Assembly: GCA_035295745.1 (NCBI GenBank)
Contig: DATGIL010000051.1
Coordinates: 6,800 to 70,799, forward strand
Source of the DNA: JAIQFL01 sp035295745
Lineage (GTDB): Bacteria; Acidobacteriota; Terriglobia; Bryobacterales; Bryobacteraceae
Direction: 5' to 3'
DNA: 64,000 nucleotides
Shown piece by piece: positions 24,348-34,166 of the stretch. Below the pieces are notes generated by a model. The model ran no database searches and had not been told where the DNA came from. It saw only the letters and a list, made by a program, of their open reading frames with translations. The stretch's first letter is position 1, and every line of letters begins with the position of its first letter. The position numbers were made by a program, and so were the translations under genes.

Positions 24348-26846
24348 TTAACGGGAACCGCGATACGTCTCGACGGTCAGCCGCCGGCCGTCGCTGCGAA
24401 TCGTGATCAGGCCGTCCCGATCGGTGCGGAGGATCGACGCCCCATGCTGTTTCAGGCGCTCGATCACATCCCGATTGGGATGCCCGTAGCTGTTCTCGAA
24501 TCCCGCCGAGACCACCGCGAACGTGGGATTTACGGCGCTCAGAAACGCCTCCGTACTGGAAGTACGGCTGCCATGATGCGCCACCTTCAGCACGTCGGTA
24601 TGCGGTACTTCCTCTTCGTCGAGCATGCTCCGCTCGATCTGGCGCTCCACATCGCCGCTGAGCAGGAACGAGTGGCGTCCGAAGCAGAGTCGCAGCACCA
24701 GCGAATCGTTATTCTTGGGCGTATCGACCGGGACATAATCGGGCAGCGGCGCCATCACCTCGATTTCGGCTCCGCCAAAGTTGAAGCGTCCTGGCGCCTG
24801 CATCGGCACGATGCGGACTCCGCTTCGCTCCGCACGGTCCCGAAGGTTGCACCAGGAGGGGCTCTCGGGCGTTGCACCGGTCCACAGTTCTCGCGGATGA
24901 AAGTCGTTCACCAGCGCAGGCAGACCGCCAATGTGGTCCTCGTGCGCGTGGGACAGCGCGATCACGTCCACCGAGCGGATGGAGCGCTCCCAAAGGTAAG
25001 GCGCCACGACGTCCTCGCCGATATCGAGTTGTGTGCGCGATTGGTGGCCGAATGCAGGAATGCCGCCGCCATCCACCAGCATGCGCTTGCCATCGGGAAA
25101 GACGACGAGCAGGCTGTCTCCCTGGCCAACGTCGATCGCCGTCATCTCCAGTTGGCCGCGCCAGGTGTCCGCGGGGAAGGGCTGGAACAGCAGAAGCACC
25201 AGGAACAGGGCGACTGCGCCTATGCTGGCGGCTCGGCACCATCGGCCTCGAGCCACCGCTGCGGCGATCAGCGCCGCCGAAAAGGCGACTCCCAGCCAGA
25301 CGGGCGGAGTCGCAATCCGCCAGTTCGGCTCGATGGCGGCATGCCAGCTTACCACTCTTTGCGACAGCCACAACAAGACTCCCGCAATCCGCGCCACCCA
25401 GTGCCATCCAGTGAAGACGGCGACGAAGCCGGCCGGCACCGCCAACCCCATCAGCGGCACAACCAGAGTATTGGCCGAAAGGCCCGAGAGGCCCACGCGG
25501 TGGAAATAGACCACCATGGGCAGCGTCAATCCCAACTGCGCAATCGCCGAGACCAGCGTCATCTCGTAAAGGAAGAACAGGAATCGCACGGGCACCGCGA
25601 TGGCGGGAATCGCGAGCTTGCGTGGAAGACCGAGCGCGCGCATGGTGTCGGCCAGCAGGCGCATCTCAATTCGGAACTGAGCCACACGGGGAGGCAGATG
25701 CAGATCGCGGCCGATATCGTCCAGACCGCTCAGGGCGCGGCCGAGCGGTCCGGTGGTCGCGCGAATCAGAGGCGTGGCAAACGCACCGAGAAAAGCGACG
25801 GCAAGGAAGGTAAGCTGGAAACTCGCCTCGAACAACTGGTCCGGATCGAAGATCAGAAAGCCCATCGCTACGGCAGCAAGAATGTTCAGCGGACGTCGTT
25901 CGCGGAAGAAGTAGCCGGCGATCATGTAGAGCGTCAGCCCCGCCGCCGACCGCGTGCACGGCGACTGCCAGCCGGTGACGAGCGCATAAAACCACGCGGC
26001 CGCGACAGTCGTCAGAAGCGCCAATGGCTCGGGCACGAAACAGATGCGCAGCAGGAAGAGGAAGAATGCCGCCAGGATCGCAACGTGCGTGCCCGAGATC
26101 ACCAGCGCATGGAACGTGCCAGTGGAGCGATAGTCTTCCGTCCAGATTCTCTGAAGCTGGTAAGACTGGCCGATGAGGATCGCCTGCATGATGCCGCTCT
26201 GATAGCTCTCGCCGGGATAGAGGCTTTGGATGCGCATCAAGGCGCGCTGGCGCAGGTCCATGACGGCTTTTTGGAAGCGGGACCCGCAACGCCCCGGAAG
26301 AACGCGCACCGTGTTCGCGGCCCCGGATGCGGTCCAGAAAATGTCCTGACGGGCAAGGTAGTGCGCGTAATCGAAGGCGCCGGGATTGCCGTAATTGCGA
26401 GGTTTCCGCACCCGCGCGTCGAGTTCCACGTTCTGGCCATAGTGCAGATCGGGCAGAGGCGCATCATCCTTTGTATACAGCGTGACTTGCGCGCGCGCCC
26501 CGCGATCGAGTTCCAGCAGGAAACGCTCGCGTTCACCCGAGATGGCCGGAGGCTCGACGACGCACCCGCCGAGGATCACGATCTCACGCCCTTCCGCGTC
26601 CAACTCCGGCGGCGGTCCCGGCGCGTGCGCAAGTGCCGTGAGGATGCCGGTGCAGACGAGTCCGGCCATGCAGGCAACGCCGGCGGTGACACGTGCGCTG
26701 CGAGTGAGTGCGAGGATGCCGAGGAATAGCAGGGCGCCGATGGCGAGAAGAAGTTCCGAAGGTTGAAACGGTACGAAACGGGAAACCAGGATCCCCGCGG
26801 CGATGGCAGCTACGGGCCCGACCAGCGGGAGTCTCACTTGGAACAC
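24348..26846 (-). CDS. comEC: ComEC/Rec2 DNA-uptake channel
   Basis: An 832-residue inner-membrane protein that carries single-stranded DNA into the cytoplasm during natural transformation. The order is an N-terminal two-helix segment with a DUF4131-like soluble domain, the ComEC core of about ten membrane helices (ESYQSGIMQAILIGQS, FHALVISGTHVAILAAFFLF, DPDQLFEASFQLTFLAV), and a C-terminal metallo-beta-lactamase domain with IDVGQGDSLLVVFPDG and SHAHEDHIGGLPAL, the metal-binding HxHxDH. Start uncertain: GTG 26846 leaves 38 bp before the divergent DUF711 gene, while ATG 26927 or 26960 would overlap it. No other competence gene is in the window. Confidence 0.88.
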   Translation of the reverse strand: MFQVRLPLVGPVAAIAAGILVSRFVPFQPSELLLAIGALLFLGILALTRSARVTAGVACMAGLVCTGILTALAHAPGPPPELDAEGREIVILGGCVVEPPAISGERERFLLELDRGARAQVTLYTKDDAPLPDLHYGQNVELDARVRKPRNYGNPGAFDYAHYLARQDIFWTASGAANTVRVLPGRCGSRFQKAVMDLRQRALMRIQSLYPGESYQSGIMQAILIGQSYQLQRIWTEDYRSTGTFHALVISGTHVAILAAFFLFLLRICFVPEPLALLTTVAAAWFYALVTGWQSPCTRSAAGLTLYMIAGYFFRERRPLNILAAVAMGFLIFDPDQLFEASFQLTFLAVAFLGAFATPLIRATTGPLGRALSGLDDIGRDLHLPPRVAQFRIEMRLLADTMRALGLPRKLAIPAIAVPVRFLFFLYEMTLVSAIAQLGLTLPMVVYFHRVGLSGLSANTLVVPLMGLAVPAGFVAVFTGWHWVARIAGVLLWLSQRVVSWHAAIEPNWRIATPPVWLGVAFSAALIAAAVARGRWCRAASIGAVALFLVLLLFQPFPADTWRGQLEMTAIDVGQGDSLLVVFPDGKRMLVDGGGIPAFGHQSRTQLDIGEDVVAPYLWERSIRSVDVIALSHAHEDHIGGLPALVNDFHPRELWTGATPESPSWCNLRDRAERSGVRIVPMQAPGRFNFGGAEIEVMAPLPDYVPVDTPKNNDSLVLRLCFGRHSFLLSGDVERQIERSMLDEEEVPHTDVLKVAHHGSRTSSTEAFLSAVNPTFAVVSAGFENSYGHPNRDVIERLKQHGASILRTDRDGLITIRSDGRRLTVETYRGSR

Positions 26847-26884
26847 TGATTGTAACAGGTGGCCGGCGTGGTATAAACGACTCC

Positions 26885-28087
26885 ATGCAGAAAGCACTGA
26901 TTGTGTTCGCGTTAGCGTCTCTGGCATGGGGAGCCGATACCCGGCCCAAGGTTCGCGCAATTACCGCATTCGTCCATATCGACGCCAGAACCTACGCCGC
27001 CGAAATCGAAAACACGATGCAGTTTCTGAATGGCGCACGCGAGGCCTACCGCGCCGCTGGCTTCGAAGTGGAGGGCGTCAGAATAGTGACTCAGCCCTTC
27101 ACGCAATACATCGCGGGGATGAAGCGGGAAGAGGCGCTCGCCCTGTTCCACAAGCTGGATGAGCTTTCCACCAAACTGAAGTACGCTCCCAATATCGGAA
27201 CCGCGATGGTGGGCGACAACGACGACACCGCGGTGCTCGATCTGCTGGCGACGGTGCTCGCCACAACGAGGCTGAATGCCAGCCTGATTGTGGCAGGCGA
27301 GGATGGCGTTCACTGGCGGGCGATCCGTGAGGCGGCCAAGCTGATCAAGAATACCGCCGAGCGCAGTTCGCACGGCTCGGGCAACTTCAACTTCGCGGTT
27401 ACGGCAATGGTGAAACCGTACGGTCCGTTTTATCCGGGTGCCTACCACCTGGGCGCGGGGAAGACCTTCGCCGTGGGATTGGAAGGCGCCAATGTGGTGG
27501 CGGATGTCTTCGCGCAGTATCACGAGCCGAGGGAAGCCGAGAAGCAGTTGGCCGCCGCGCTCGCCAGGCACATGAAGGATGCCGAAGCGGTCGCCACCAA
27601 AGTGGCGGGCACAAGCGGCTGGGCCTACGCCGGCATCGATCCCACGCCAGCGCCTCTGGGCGATGTGTCCATCGGCCGCGCGATCGAATCCTTCACCGGA
27701 GGCCCCTTTGGCTCGAGCGGTACTATGACGGCGGCCGGCATCATCACGCGCGCCGTGCAATCGGTTCCGGTGAAGCGGGTTGGATACTCGGGCCTGATGG
27801 TTCCGGTGCTCGAGGATAACCTGCTGGCGAAGCGGTGGGCGGAGGGTACCTACAATATGGACTCGCTTCTGGCGTATTCCGCGGTCTGCGCCGGCGGCCT
27901 GGATACCGTACCTTTGCCCGGAGATACCAGCGTGGAGCAGATCGCACGCATTCTCGGTGACGTCGCTACCCTGGCATACAAATGGCAAAAGCCGCTCGCG
28001 GCACGCCTGCTCCCCGTGCCGGGCAAGAAGGCCGGCGACCATACCGAGTTCGAGGACGCGCGGATGGCCAATACCGTCATTCACTAG
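26885..28087 (+). CDS. DUF711 (UPF0210) family protein with a signal peptide
   Basis: A 400-residue protein that matches the DUF711 family as I know it (related to glycyl radical-like PFL-fold proteins, function unknown): KVRAITAFVHIDARTYAAEI, NIGTAMVGDNDDTAVLDLLA, VKPYGPFYPGAYHLGAGKTF, and PVKRVGYSGLMVPVLEDNLL, then DTVPLPGDTSVEQIARILGD. The first 17 residues (MQKALIVFALASLAWGA) look like a signal peptide, odd for a family thought to be cytoplasmic. It is divergent from comEC with a gap of 38 bp or less. Confidence 0.78.
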   Translation: MQKALIVFALASLAWGADTRPKVRAITAFVHIDARTYAAEIENTMQFLNGAREAYRAAGFEVEGVRIVTQPFTQYIAGMKREEALALFHKLDELSTKLKYAPNIGTAMVGDNDDTAVLDLLATVLATTRLNASLIVAGEDGVHWRAIREAAKLIKNTAERSSHGSGNFNFAVTAMVKPYGPFYPGAYHLGAGKTFAVGLEGANVVADVFAQYHEPREAEKQLAAALARHMKDAEAVATKVAGTSGWAYAGIDPTPAPLGDVSIGRAIESFTGGPFGSSGTMTAAGIITRAVQSVPVKRVGYSGLMVPVLEDNLLAKRWAEGTYNMDSLLAYSAVCAGGLDTVPLPGDTSVEQIARILGDVATLAYKWQKPLAARLLPVPGKKAGDHTEFEDARMANTVIH

Positions 28088-29094
28088 GAGACGGTCAGGG
28101 GTGGCCCCCGCTTCGTGAAGCACGGTGTTAGGTTCACCCATTGAAGATTGACGACGGATTTTGTCAGCGCCGCGAGACTGTCGCGCTCCGCATTACGCGT
28201 CCCGCGAGGCCCGCTGTGTTTAAAAATGTCGGATCTGTTCGATGGAGAGGGGTCAATTCGCCAAAAGCGACTTTGAACGTGATCGCCACGCAATCCCTTC
28301 CGTGCCATCGGTCTCCTTCAGCATCGGCGAAGCGCTTTTCACCAACGATCCACGGGCGGGTATAGGAAGCGTGATCGGAAGCGTGGTCAGGCGCGCGCAT
28401 TCCTACCAGATGGTCGTGATGAAGACCATCCTGGGAACTGACCTTCGCGTCACTCTCGGACCTGAATTTCCTGATCGCCAAAGGCTACACGGGCCAGACC
28501 ACTGAGTAATCCCCATGCCGGGCGGGGATCCCGCGGAGCAGGTTGTCGGCGTGCGTATGCCCTCGTACGCCGCTGCATCATTGACCTTGCATTTCTAAAT
28601 GCCAGGCATCGCACTGTTCTGCGCATGGCGAACCAGGCCATTCTCGATCCAAATCCGGCAGAACGCGCCGCTTGCCTGGAACGGGTAAAGCGATCTGGTG
28701 TGGGCTGCGTGGCTAGCACGAATGATCACGGTTGCGGAATCGTAAGTTCCTGCAGAACACCGCTTGTGGGTCCCGCTCGCGAGAGCAAAGCGTTCGCCGG
28801 AGCACAGCAACGCGTCCTTGCGGTACCGGCGCATAACGAGTGAGCCATTAGACGTGTGACTGCGACGGATGTCTGCATTTTTTCACACTCATTACGACAT
28901 TTTACCGGAACGGTATGCTGCCGCACCCTCGCTTAACTTCCTTACTGGTTAAAAGTCACTGACTCTCCTTAATATGAGCTAAGGGGTTTTTAGTGGCTGT
29001 AGCGGAGCCTGTCTCCGCGCGGCGAAGCAAGAGGCAGGCGCCCACTCTTTTGAACGCGCTTAACTTCTCATTACGCTTAACTGAGGTTCACACC
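28088..29094. other. 1-kb intergenic region with a probable gene remnant
   Basis: No intact gene can be supported here. At 28242-28509 the frames suggest a decayed gene: one frame reads SVSFSIGEALFTNDPRAGIG and on to KTILGTDLRV, then a different frame finishes with SDLNFLIAKGYTGQTTE and a stop at 28507-28509, as if one indel had split it. The parent family is not recognised. From 28860 the sequence becomes more AT-rich and probably holds the promoter of the TonB receptor at 29095. Confidence 0.35.
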
Positions 29095-32000
29095 GTGAAC
29101 CATGGAGGTAAAGTGTCTCGATTGGTTTCGATTCTCTCAGTTTTTGCATTACTGGCTGCTCCAGCATTTGGCCAGGTCAGCGGGCGTCTCACCGGATCGG
29201 TAATCGACCCTTCGGGAGCGACCATACCTGGCGCAACCGTAAATCTTTACCTGCCGGGCGGTAAAGCGCCGGTGTTCACGATGAAGACCACGTCAGCTGG
29301 AATCTTCGACTTTACGTCGGTGAGGCCGGATACTTACAAACTCGAGGTCAACGCAGCAGGGTTCGTCAAGTTCTCTCAAGAGAACGTGGTGATCGATCCG
29401 GTGCGGCAGACGACGCTGGCGCCGATCCAACTCGGGCTGCAGTCCGCGACGCAGACGATGGAAGTGGTCGGCGCGGTTTCGACGGTGGATACCAGCAGCG
29501 TCGAGGTGAACAGCACGGTTTCGCAATCGCAGGTGCTGAACCTCCCGGTTCTCGACCGGCAGATTAATAACCTGTTCTACACCCAGCCTGGGGTAAACAA
29601 CAATGGGAGCGCCGATACCTCCATCAACGGAGTGCGCGCCCAGAACACCAACGTGACGCTGGACGGTATCAATATCCAGGACAATTTCATCCGCATCAAC
29701 GGGCTGGACTATCTGCCGAACAAGTTGACGGTCGCCGAGGTACAGGAACTGACGATCTCCAGTTCGAATGCCAACCCTGCCATCGGTGGGAATGCGAGCG
29801 CGATTACGCTGTCGTCGCCGTCGGGAACCAACACATTCCACGGCAGCGCCTACTGGTACAACCGGAACAATGCGGCGTCGGCCAACGACTGGTTCAACAA
29901 TCTGGATGGCGTGGCGCGCCCGTTCCTGAATTTGAACCAGTTCGGCGGAACGATCGGCGGTCCCATCAAGAAGGATAGGCTGCTCTTCTACGCGGCCTAC
30001 GAGACATACGACTATCACAGCACCACGCCGGAAACGACCACCATTCTGACGCCGGCTGCCCGGCAGGGAATTCTCACCTTCCGTACCAACGGCACCGGTC
30101 CGATACAAACGTATAACGTGCTGCAGAATCCGGGAATCGGACTGTCCGCGATACCGTTGGATCCGACTGCCGCGAGCCTCCTCGCGCAGGTTCCGACTAC
30201 CGGGAACAGCACACAGGTCGGCGACGGACTGAACACCACGGGGTATCAGTTCAACGCGCGAAGCAATCAACGGCGCGACAGCGTGGAAGGGCGAGTCGAC
30301 TACAACTTGTCGACGAAGAACGTCTTCAGTGGAACGTTCCGCTGGAACCGCGATAATGACGACCGCCCTGATGTGTTCAGCGGCTTCACCACGGTCCCGC
30401 CGGTCTTCAATCAGAACCACGCGTATCTGTTTTCGGCAAGCTGGCGATGGACGCCGTCCGCGAACCTGACGAACGAATTGCGGGGAGGCGGCAACCTGGC
30501 GGTCGCGCCGTTTGACGTTTCCGGCCAACTGCCCGCCACACTGATTACCGGCACGATCTTCACCGATCCACAGAACACCTTTCTACCGCAGGGGCGCACC
30601 ACCCACACCTACAACATCCAGGACAACGCCAACTGGTTGCACGGACACCATTCGGTGTCGTTCGGCTTCCAGACGCAGCAGGTGCGCGTGACGCCCTACA
30701 ACTACGCCGGAATCGTTCCCACCTACACGCTCGGCGTGTTCTCCGCAAATCAACCTTACGGCTACGGCACGGGCGACATTCCCGGAGCTAATGCGGTGGA
30801 TACGAACACCGCCAACGCGCTGCTGGGAACGCTGGGCGGGTTGGTGCAATCCGCGACTCAAAGCTACAACGTGACCAGCCAGACTTCGGGCTTCGTGCCA
30901 GGCGCACCCTCCAGGCAGAACCTGCTCTTCAACAGTTACGCGCTGTATGTCTCCGATACCTGGAAGGTGCGGGACAATCTGACGGTGGTAGCCGGGCTCC
31001 GTTACGATTACTTCCCGGCGGTGCAGGAAACGAACGGGCTGCTGATCCAGCCGCAGATCATCAACAACAATCCGGTAGCGACGTTGCTGGGGAACTCCAG
31101 CCTGACGTTCCAGGGAACGCATCTCTACAACTCGCAAAAGGACAATTTCGCGCCCAACGTTGGCCTGGCGTGGACGCCGCTGGGCAGCGCCAGGAAACTG
31201 GTGATCCGCGGCGGATACAGCATCAGTTATGCGCAGGACGACATCCTGGAAGCGGTCCTGAGCACCGCGACGGCGAACTCCGGCTTGACCGGATCCTCCG
31301 CAATCACCAATGCGTCGGGTGTGGTTTCGGCGCCTCCGCCGTTGACGACGCCGGTCTTCCAGATCCCAATTTCCACCCAACAGAACTTCGTCAATACCGG
31401 CGGCAACAACGTTCAGGGGTTGATCAGTCCGAACCTGAAGACGCCCTACGTGCAGCAATGGAACGTCACCGTAGAGCAGGAATGGAAAGGGATGATCTTC
31501 GACGCCGGCTACCTGGGAAATCACGCGGTGGGCCTGCTTCGCCAGATCGACTATAACCAGGTGAACATCAACCAGGGCACGTTCCTGCCGGACTTTCGTA
31601 ATGCCTACAACAACGGCATTCTCGCTCTGAACGCCGGACTTGGATTCAACCCGGCATTCAACGCGAACATTCCGGGCAGCGTGCAGTTGCCGTTCTTCAA
31701 CTCGCTGCCGAGCGGGGGTTCCCTGAGCAGCGCCACGGTACGCAGCGATATTCTCAGCCAGCAGATCGGGAACCTGGCGCAGTTCTATCAGCAGACCAAC
31801 GCGTTCCCGACGAATCAGCCGGGCTTCTCGTTCTTCCCCAATCCGTTGACACTCTATTCGAGCCTGCTCACTAACTTTTCGCAATCCAGCTACAACGGGC
31901 TGCAGTTGCAGATGCGCAAGAGGACTTCAAAGGGGATTCAGTTCCAGGTGAGCTATGTGTTCAGCAAGACGTTCAGCGACACCAGCGTAGAACGCGGCCT

Positions 32001-32691
32001 GGACGCGCTGCTCGATAACAACAGCCCCACCATCGAGCGGGCTCGGGCTCCCTGGGATCTGACGCACGCCATCAAGCTGAACCATTACATCCCGATCCCG
32101 ATTGGCGCCGGACACCGGTTCCAGGCCCGCGGCCTGAATTGGCTGATCGGGAATTGGGCGTTGAGCGGGTTCATGACGATTCAATCGGGCGCGCCAATTT
32201 CGATTCTGAGCGCGCGCGGTACGCTGAACCGGTCGGCGCGATCTCCCGAGAACACCGTCAACTCCACCGATTCGCTGGGCCAACTGGAAGCTTTGAGTGG
32301 CGTGTTTATGACCGGCAACGGGCCTTACTACATTAACCCATCCGCCGTCAGCCCGAATGGAACCGGCACTTCGCCCGACGGATCGGCGCCGTTCGCGGGG
32401 CAAGTGTTCTTCAACCCTCCGGCAGGGACCGCCGGCACGTTACAACGCCGGCTGCTGAGCGGGCCGTGGTTTAAGAACTATGACATGGCGTTGCTGAAGT
32501 CCATTCAACTCACGGAACGCCAACATATCGACTTCCGCGCGGATTTCTACAACTTACTCAATCACCCGAACTTCTTGGCGGTCAGCCAGAACATCAACTC
32601 GGTGGATTTCGGTAAGATCACGCAGCAGTTCTATGCTGCGGATGGAGTAGGTCCCCGGCTGCTCCAGTTCGGTTTATACTACCGATTCTGA
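29095..32691 (+). CDS. Giant TonB-dependent receptor, Oar-like (CarboxypepD_reg plus plug)
   Basis: A 1198-residue outer-membrane receptor of the long Acidobacteriota type. The start is GTG 29095, eight bases after GAGG; GTG 29113 with GGAGGT is the alternative and both lead into the signal peptide VSILSVFALLAAPAFGQ. A carboxypeptidase-regulatory-like domain (LTGSVIDPSGATIPGATVNL) precedes a plug domain (NTNVTLDGINIQDNFIRING, then AITLSSPSGTNTFHGSAYWY). The rest is a barrel rich in Asn, Gln and aromatic residues and ends in LLQFGLYYRF. Such Oar-like receptors probably take up polysaccharide or peptide fragments; the ligand cannot be read. A terminator follows at 32726. Confidence 0.92.
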   Translation: MNHGGKVSRLVSILSVFALLAAPAFGQVSGRLTGSVIDPSGATIPGATVNLYLPGGKAPVFTMKTTSAGIFDFTSVRPDTYKLEVNAAGFVKFSQENVVIDPVRQTTLAPIQLGLQSATQTMEVVGAVSTVDTSSVEVNSTVSQSQVLNLPVLDRQINNLFYTQPGVNNNGSADTSINGVRAQNTNVTLDGINIQDNFIRINGLDYLPNKLTVAEVQELTISSSNANPAIGGNASAITLSSPSGTNTFHGSAYWYNRNNAASANDWFNNLDGVARPFLNLNQFGGTIGGPIKKDRLLFYAAYETYDYHSTTPETTTILTPAARQGILTFRTNGTGPIQTYNVLQNPGIGLSAIPLDPTAASLLAQVPTTGNSTQVGDGLNTTGYQFNARSNQRRDSVEGRVDYNLSTKNVFSGTFRWNRDNDDRPDVFSGFTTVPPVFNQNHAYLFSASWRWTPSANLTNELRGGGNLAVAPFDVSGQLPATLITGTIFTDPQNTFLPQGRTTHTYNIQDNANWLHGHHSVSFGFQTQQVRVTPYNYAGIVPTYTLGVFSANQPYGYGTGDIPGANAVDTNTANALLGTLGGLVQSATQSYNVTSQTSGFVPGAPSRQNLLFNSYALYVSDTWKVRDNLTVVAGLRYDYFPAVQETNGLLIQPQIINNNPVATLLGNSSLTFQGTHLYNSQKDNFAPNVGLAWTPLGSARKLVIRGGYSISYAQDDILEAVLSTATANSGLTGSSAITNASGVVSAPPPLTTPVFQIPISTQQNFVNTGGNNVQGLISPNLKTPYVQQWNVTVEQEWKGMIFDAGYLGNHAVGLLRQIDYNQVNINQGTFLPDFRNAYNNGILALNAGLGFNPAFNANIPGSVQLPFFNSLPSGGSLSSATVRSDILSQQIGNLAQFYQQTNAFPTNQPGFSFFPNPLTLYSSLLTNFSQSSYNGLQLQMRKRTSKGIQFQVSYVFSKTFSDTSVERGLDALLDNNSPTIERARAPWDLTHAIKLNHYIPIPIGAGHRFQARGLNWLIGNWALSGFMTIQSGAPISILSARGTLNRSARSPENTVNSTDSLGQLEALSGVFMTGNGPYYINPSAVSPNGTGTSPDGSAPFAGQVFFNPPAGTAGTLQRRLLSGPWFKNYDMALLKSIQLTERQHIDFRADFYNLLNHPNFLAVSQNINSVDFGKITQQFYAADGVGPRLLQFGLYYRF

Positions 32692-32725
32692 TTTGTACGA
32701 AAGCGTCCATTTTTCTCGCGAAGAG

Positions 32726-32770
32726 CCGGGTTACCGGGCCGTTGAAGGCCCGGACCCGGTTTCCTTTTTT
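32726..32770 (+). terminator. Rho-independent terminator after the giant TonB receptor
   Basis: Arms CCGGGTTACCGGGCC and GGCCCGGACCCGG form a GC-rich stem with a 6-base loop, followed by TTTCCTTTTTT. It lies 34 bp after the receptor stop and is oriented for the plus strand. Confidence 0.9.
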
Positions 32771-32854
32771 GGCTCCCGGAGTAACCCTAAACCTGAAGTT
32801 AACAGGACGAACAGTACGCTTTTTACGCTTGGTAACTATGCAAAAAGGAACTCT

Positions 32855-33061
32855 GTGAAGCATACTGTTCGGAGTCAGGCGGGCATACCTATGACCCAAC
32901 AATACGCACTACTCTCGATCGTGTACATGATGGCCTTCGTTATCGTGCTCGATCGCACACATTTCCTCGCGAGGAACTCGCGCTTTTGCAAGGATGCGCT
33001 GCTCAGCGATCACGATCTGGATCAATTGCGAAATATCCTTTCGGCTTGCGAAGAAAATTAA
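32855..33061 (+). CDS. Small single-pass membrane protein, hypothetical
   Basis: A 68-codon frame starting at GTG 32855, six bases after AAGGA. Residues 17-32 (YALLSIVYMMAFVIVL) form one membrane helix, and the tail (FCKDALLSDHDLDQLRNILS) is an amphipathic charged helix. Codon use is normal for the window. The next in-frame ATG is at 32891. No similar protein is known to me, so this stays a candidate. The 226 bp from 33062 to 33287 hold only a weak stem, TTGGCTTG at 33232 with CAAGCCAA at 33253, and no gene. Confidence 0.45.
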   Translation: MKHTVRSQAGIPMTQQYALLSIVYMMAFVIVLDRTHFLARNSRFCKDALLSDHDLDQLRNILSACEEN

Positions 33062-33287
33062 CAGATGTGGCGCGGACATTCGTGGCTGTCGCGTCGACGG
33101 GCGCGTTTCGGGCGTCTGCCACTCTAACGCCACGAGTTGGTTGTTCGACGGCCCGCTTCGAACACTCCTGAGAAACCACTTCGCGAAGGGAACTCGTGGA
33201 CGCGCGACAGGGCGCCTGATGGGAGTGAGCCTTGGCTTGCCCGCCGAAAGAACAAGCCAAAGACTCATCCGTTGCGGACAGCAACGC

Positions 33288-34016
33288 CTATGCGCGGATT
33301 CTCGCTGAGCGCAATCTGAGCTTCGAGAAAAGCATGAGAGGCAGGGCTAATGCCATGAGCCACAATGCATCTGGTTCGGGCGCATCGGCTCCGGCACTGC
33401 CGCCGCCGGTGTCACCGCCGCCACCACCCGAGGACTGCTGCTGAGCAGGCACATCCGCGAGCGATGGGGTTCCGGTTCCGTTATAAAAGAAGCCGGTCAA
33501 CGTCTCTTGAAAGTGGGATGAAGCGTTCAGCGTAAACCCGTTGTAGTTGCCGGACCACGGAGCCACGCCTCCCGTGAAATGAATCGGACCTTCTCCGTAA
33601 TCCGTGAACAGGCTTGTCGTCGGGAGGTGGGTTATCGGATCGAGTGCCGCGTACGTGCCCTGTAATCCTTGAATCGTCTTCCCGCTCGAGTCGTACGAAG
33701 CGAGATCGATCAGGGGCATCCAACCGGCATCATCCATCACCGTGAAGCCGGCCGTTCCACTGATGTTGTCGTAAACAATGGTGATCGGATTCCATCCCTG
33801 AGGCAGGTCGACAGATTGATTGATCACCAGACTACCCGCTGGATAGCCATAGTAGGCTCCAACAACCAAATTCCCGTCGAGGGTGAGAGATGTTGACTGC
33901 GTTCCACCCGTACCTACATACACCTGGAACAGCACCGAGTTCGCCGATGCCGTGGTCGCGGTCAGCACCGCAAGGAACACGAGAATAAAAAGACGCAAAG
34001 GTGTGATTGTCTTCAC
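33288..34016 (-). CDS. PEP-CTERM-like surface protein
   Basis: A 242-residue exported protein. The signal peptide is MKTITPLRLFILVFLAVLTA with cleavage near ASANS. The body is beta-rich with many Gly, Thr and Asn and one Cys-free sandwich pattern. A Gly-rich linker (GGGGGDTGGGSAGA) leads to a C-terminal sorting signal: PEP motif (APEPDALW), a hydrophobic helix (LMALALPLMLFS), then a basic tail (KLRLRSARIRA). Proteins with this tail are processed by exosortase and displayed at the surface. No exosortase gene is in the window. The GTG start at 34016 has no clear ribosome-binding site, so it is uncertain. Confidence 0.8.
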   Translation of the reverse strand: MKTITPLRLFILVFLAVLTATTASANSVLFQVYVGTGGTQSTSLTLDGNLVVGAYYGYPAGSLVINQSVDLPQGWNPITIVYDNISGTAGFTVMDDAGWMPLIDLASYDSSGKTIQGLQGTYAALDPITHLPTTSLFTDYGEGPIHFTGGVAPWSGNYNGFTLNASSHFQETLTGFFYNGTGTPSLADVPAQQQSSGGGGGDTGGGSAGADAPEPDALWLMALALPLMLFSKLRLRSARIRA

Positions 34017-34166
34017 GATATCTATAGGTAGTGTTCTTCAGCAAAATTCTCAGGAATTCGGGTCTTTTTGAATGTTACTCGTTTAGTTCTATGCCTTTAG
34101 AGATAGATGCCTAGTACGGCCATCCCATGGCTGCGATTGGATTCAAGGCAGCCGCCGGCGGGGAAA

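Noticed and set aside
24189..26729. Long plus-strand ORF of 846 codons
   Set aside because: It is antisense to comEC, whose motifs (competence domain, HxHxDH) are all intact. The plus frame is rich in Arg, Gln and His and shows no family pattern.
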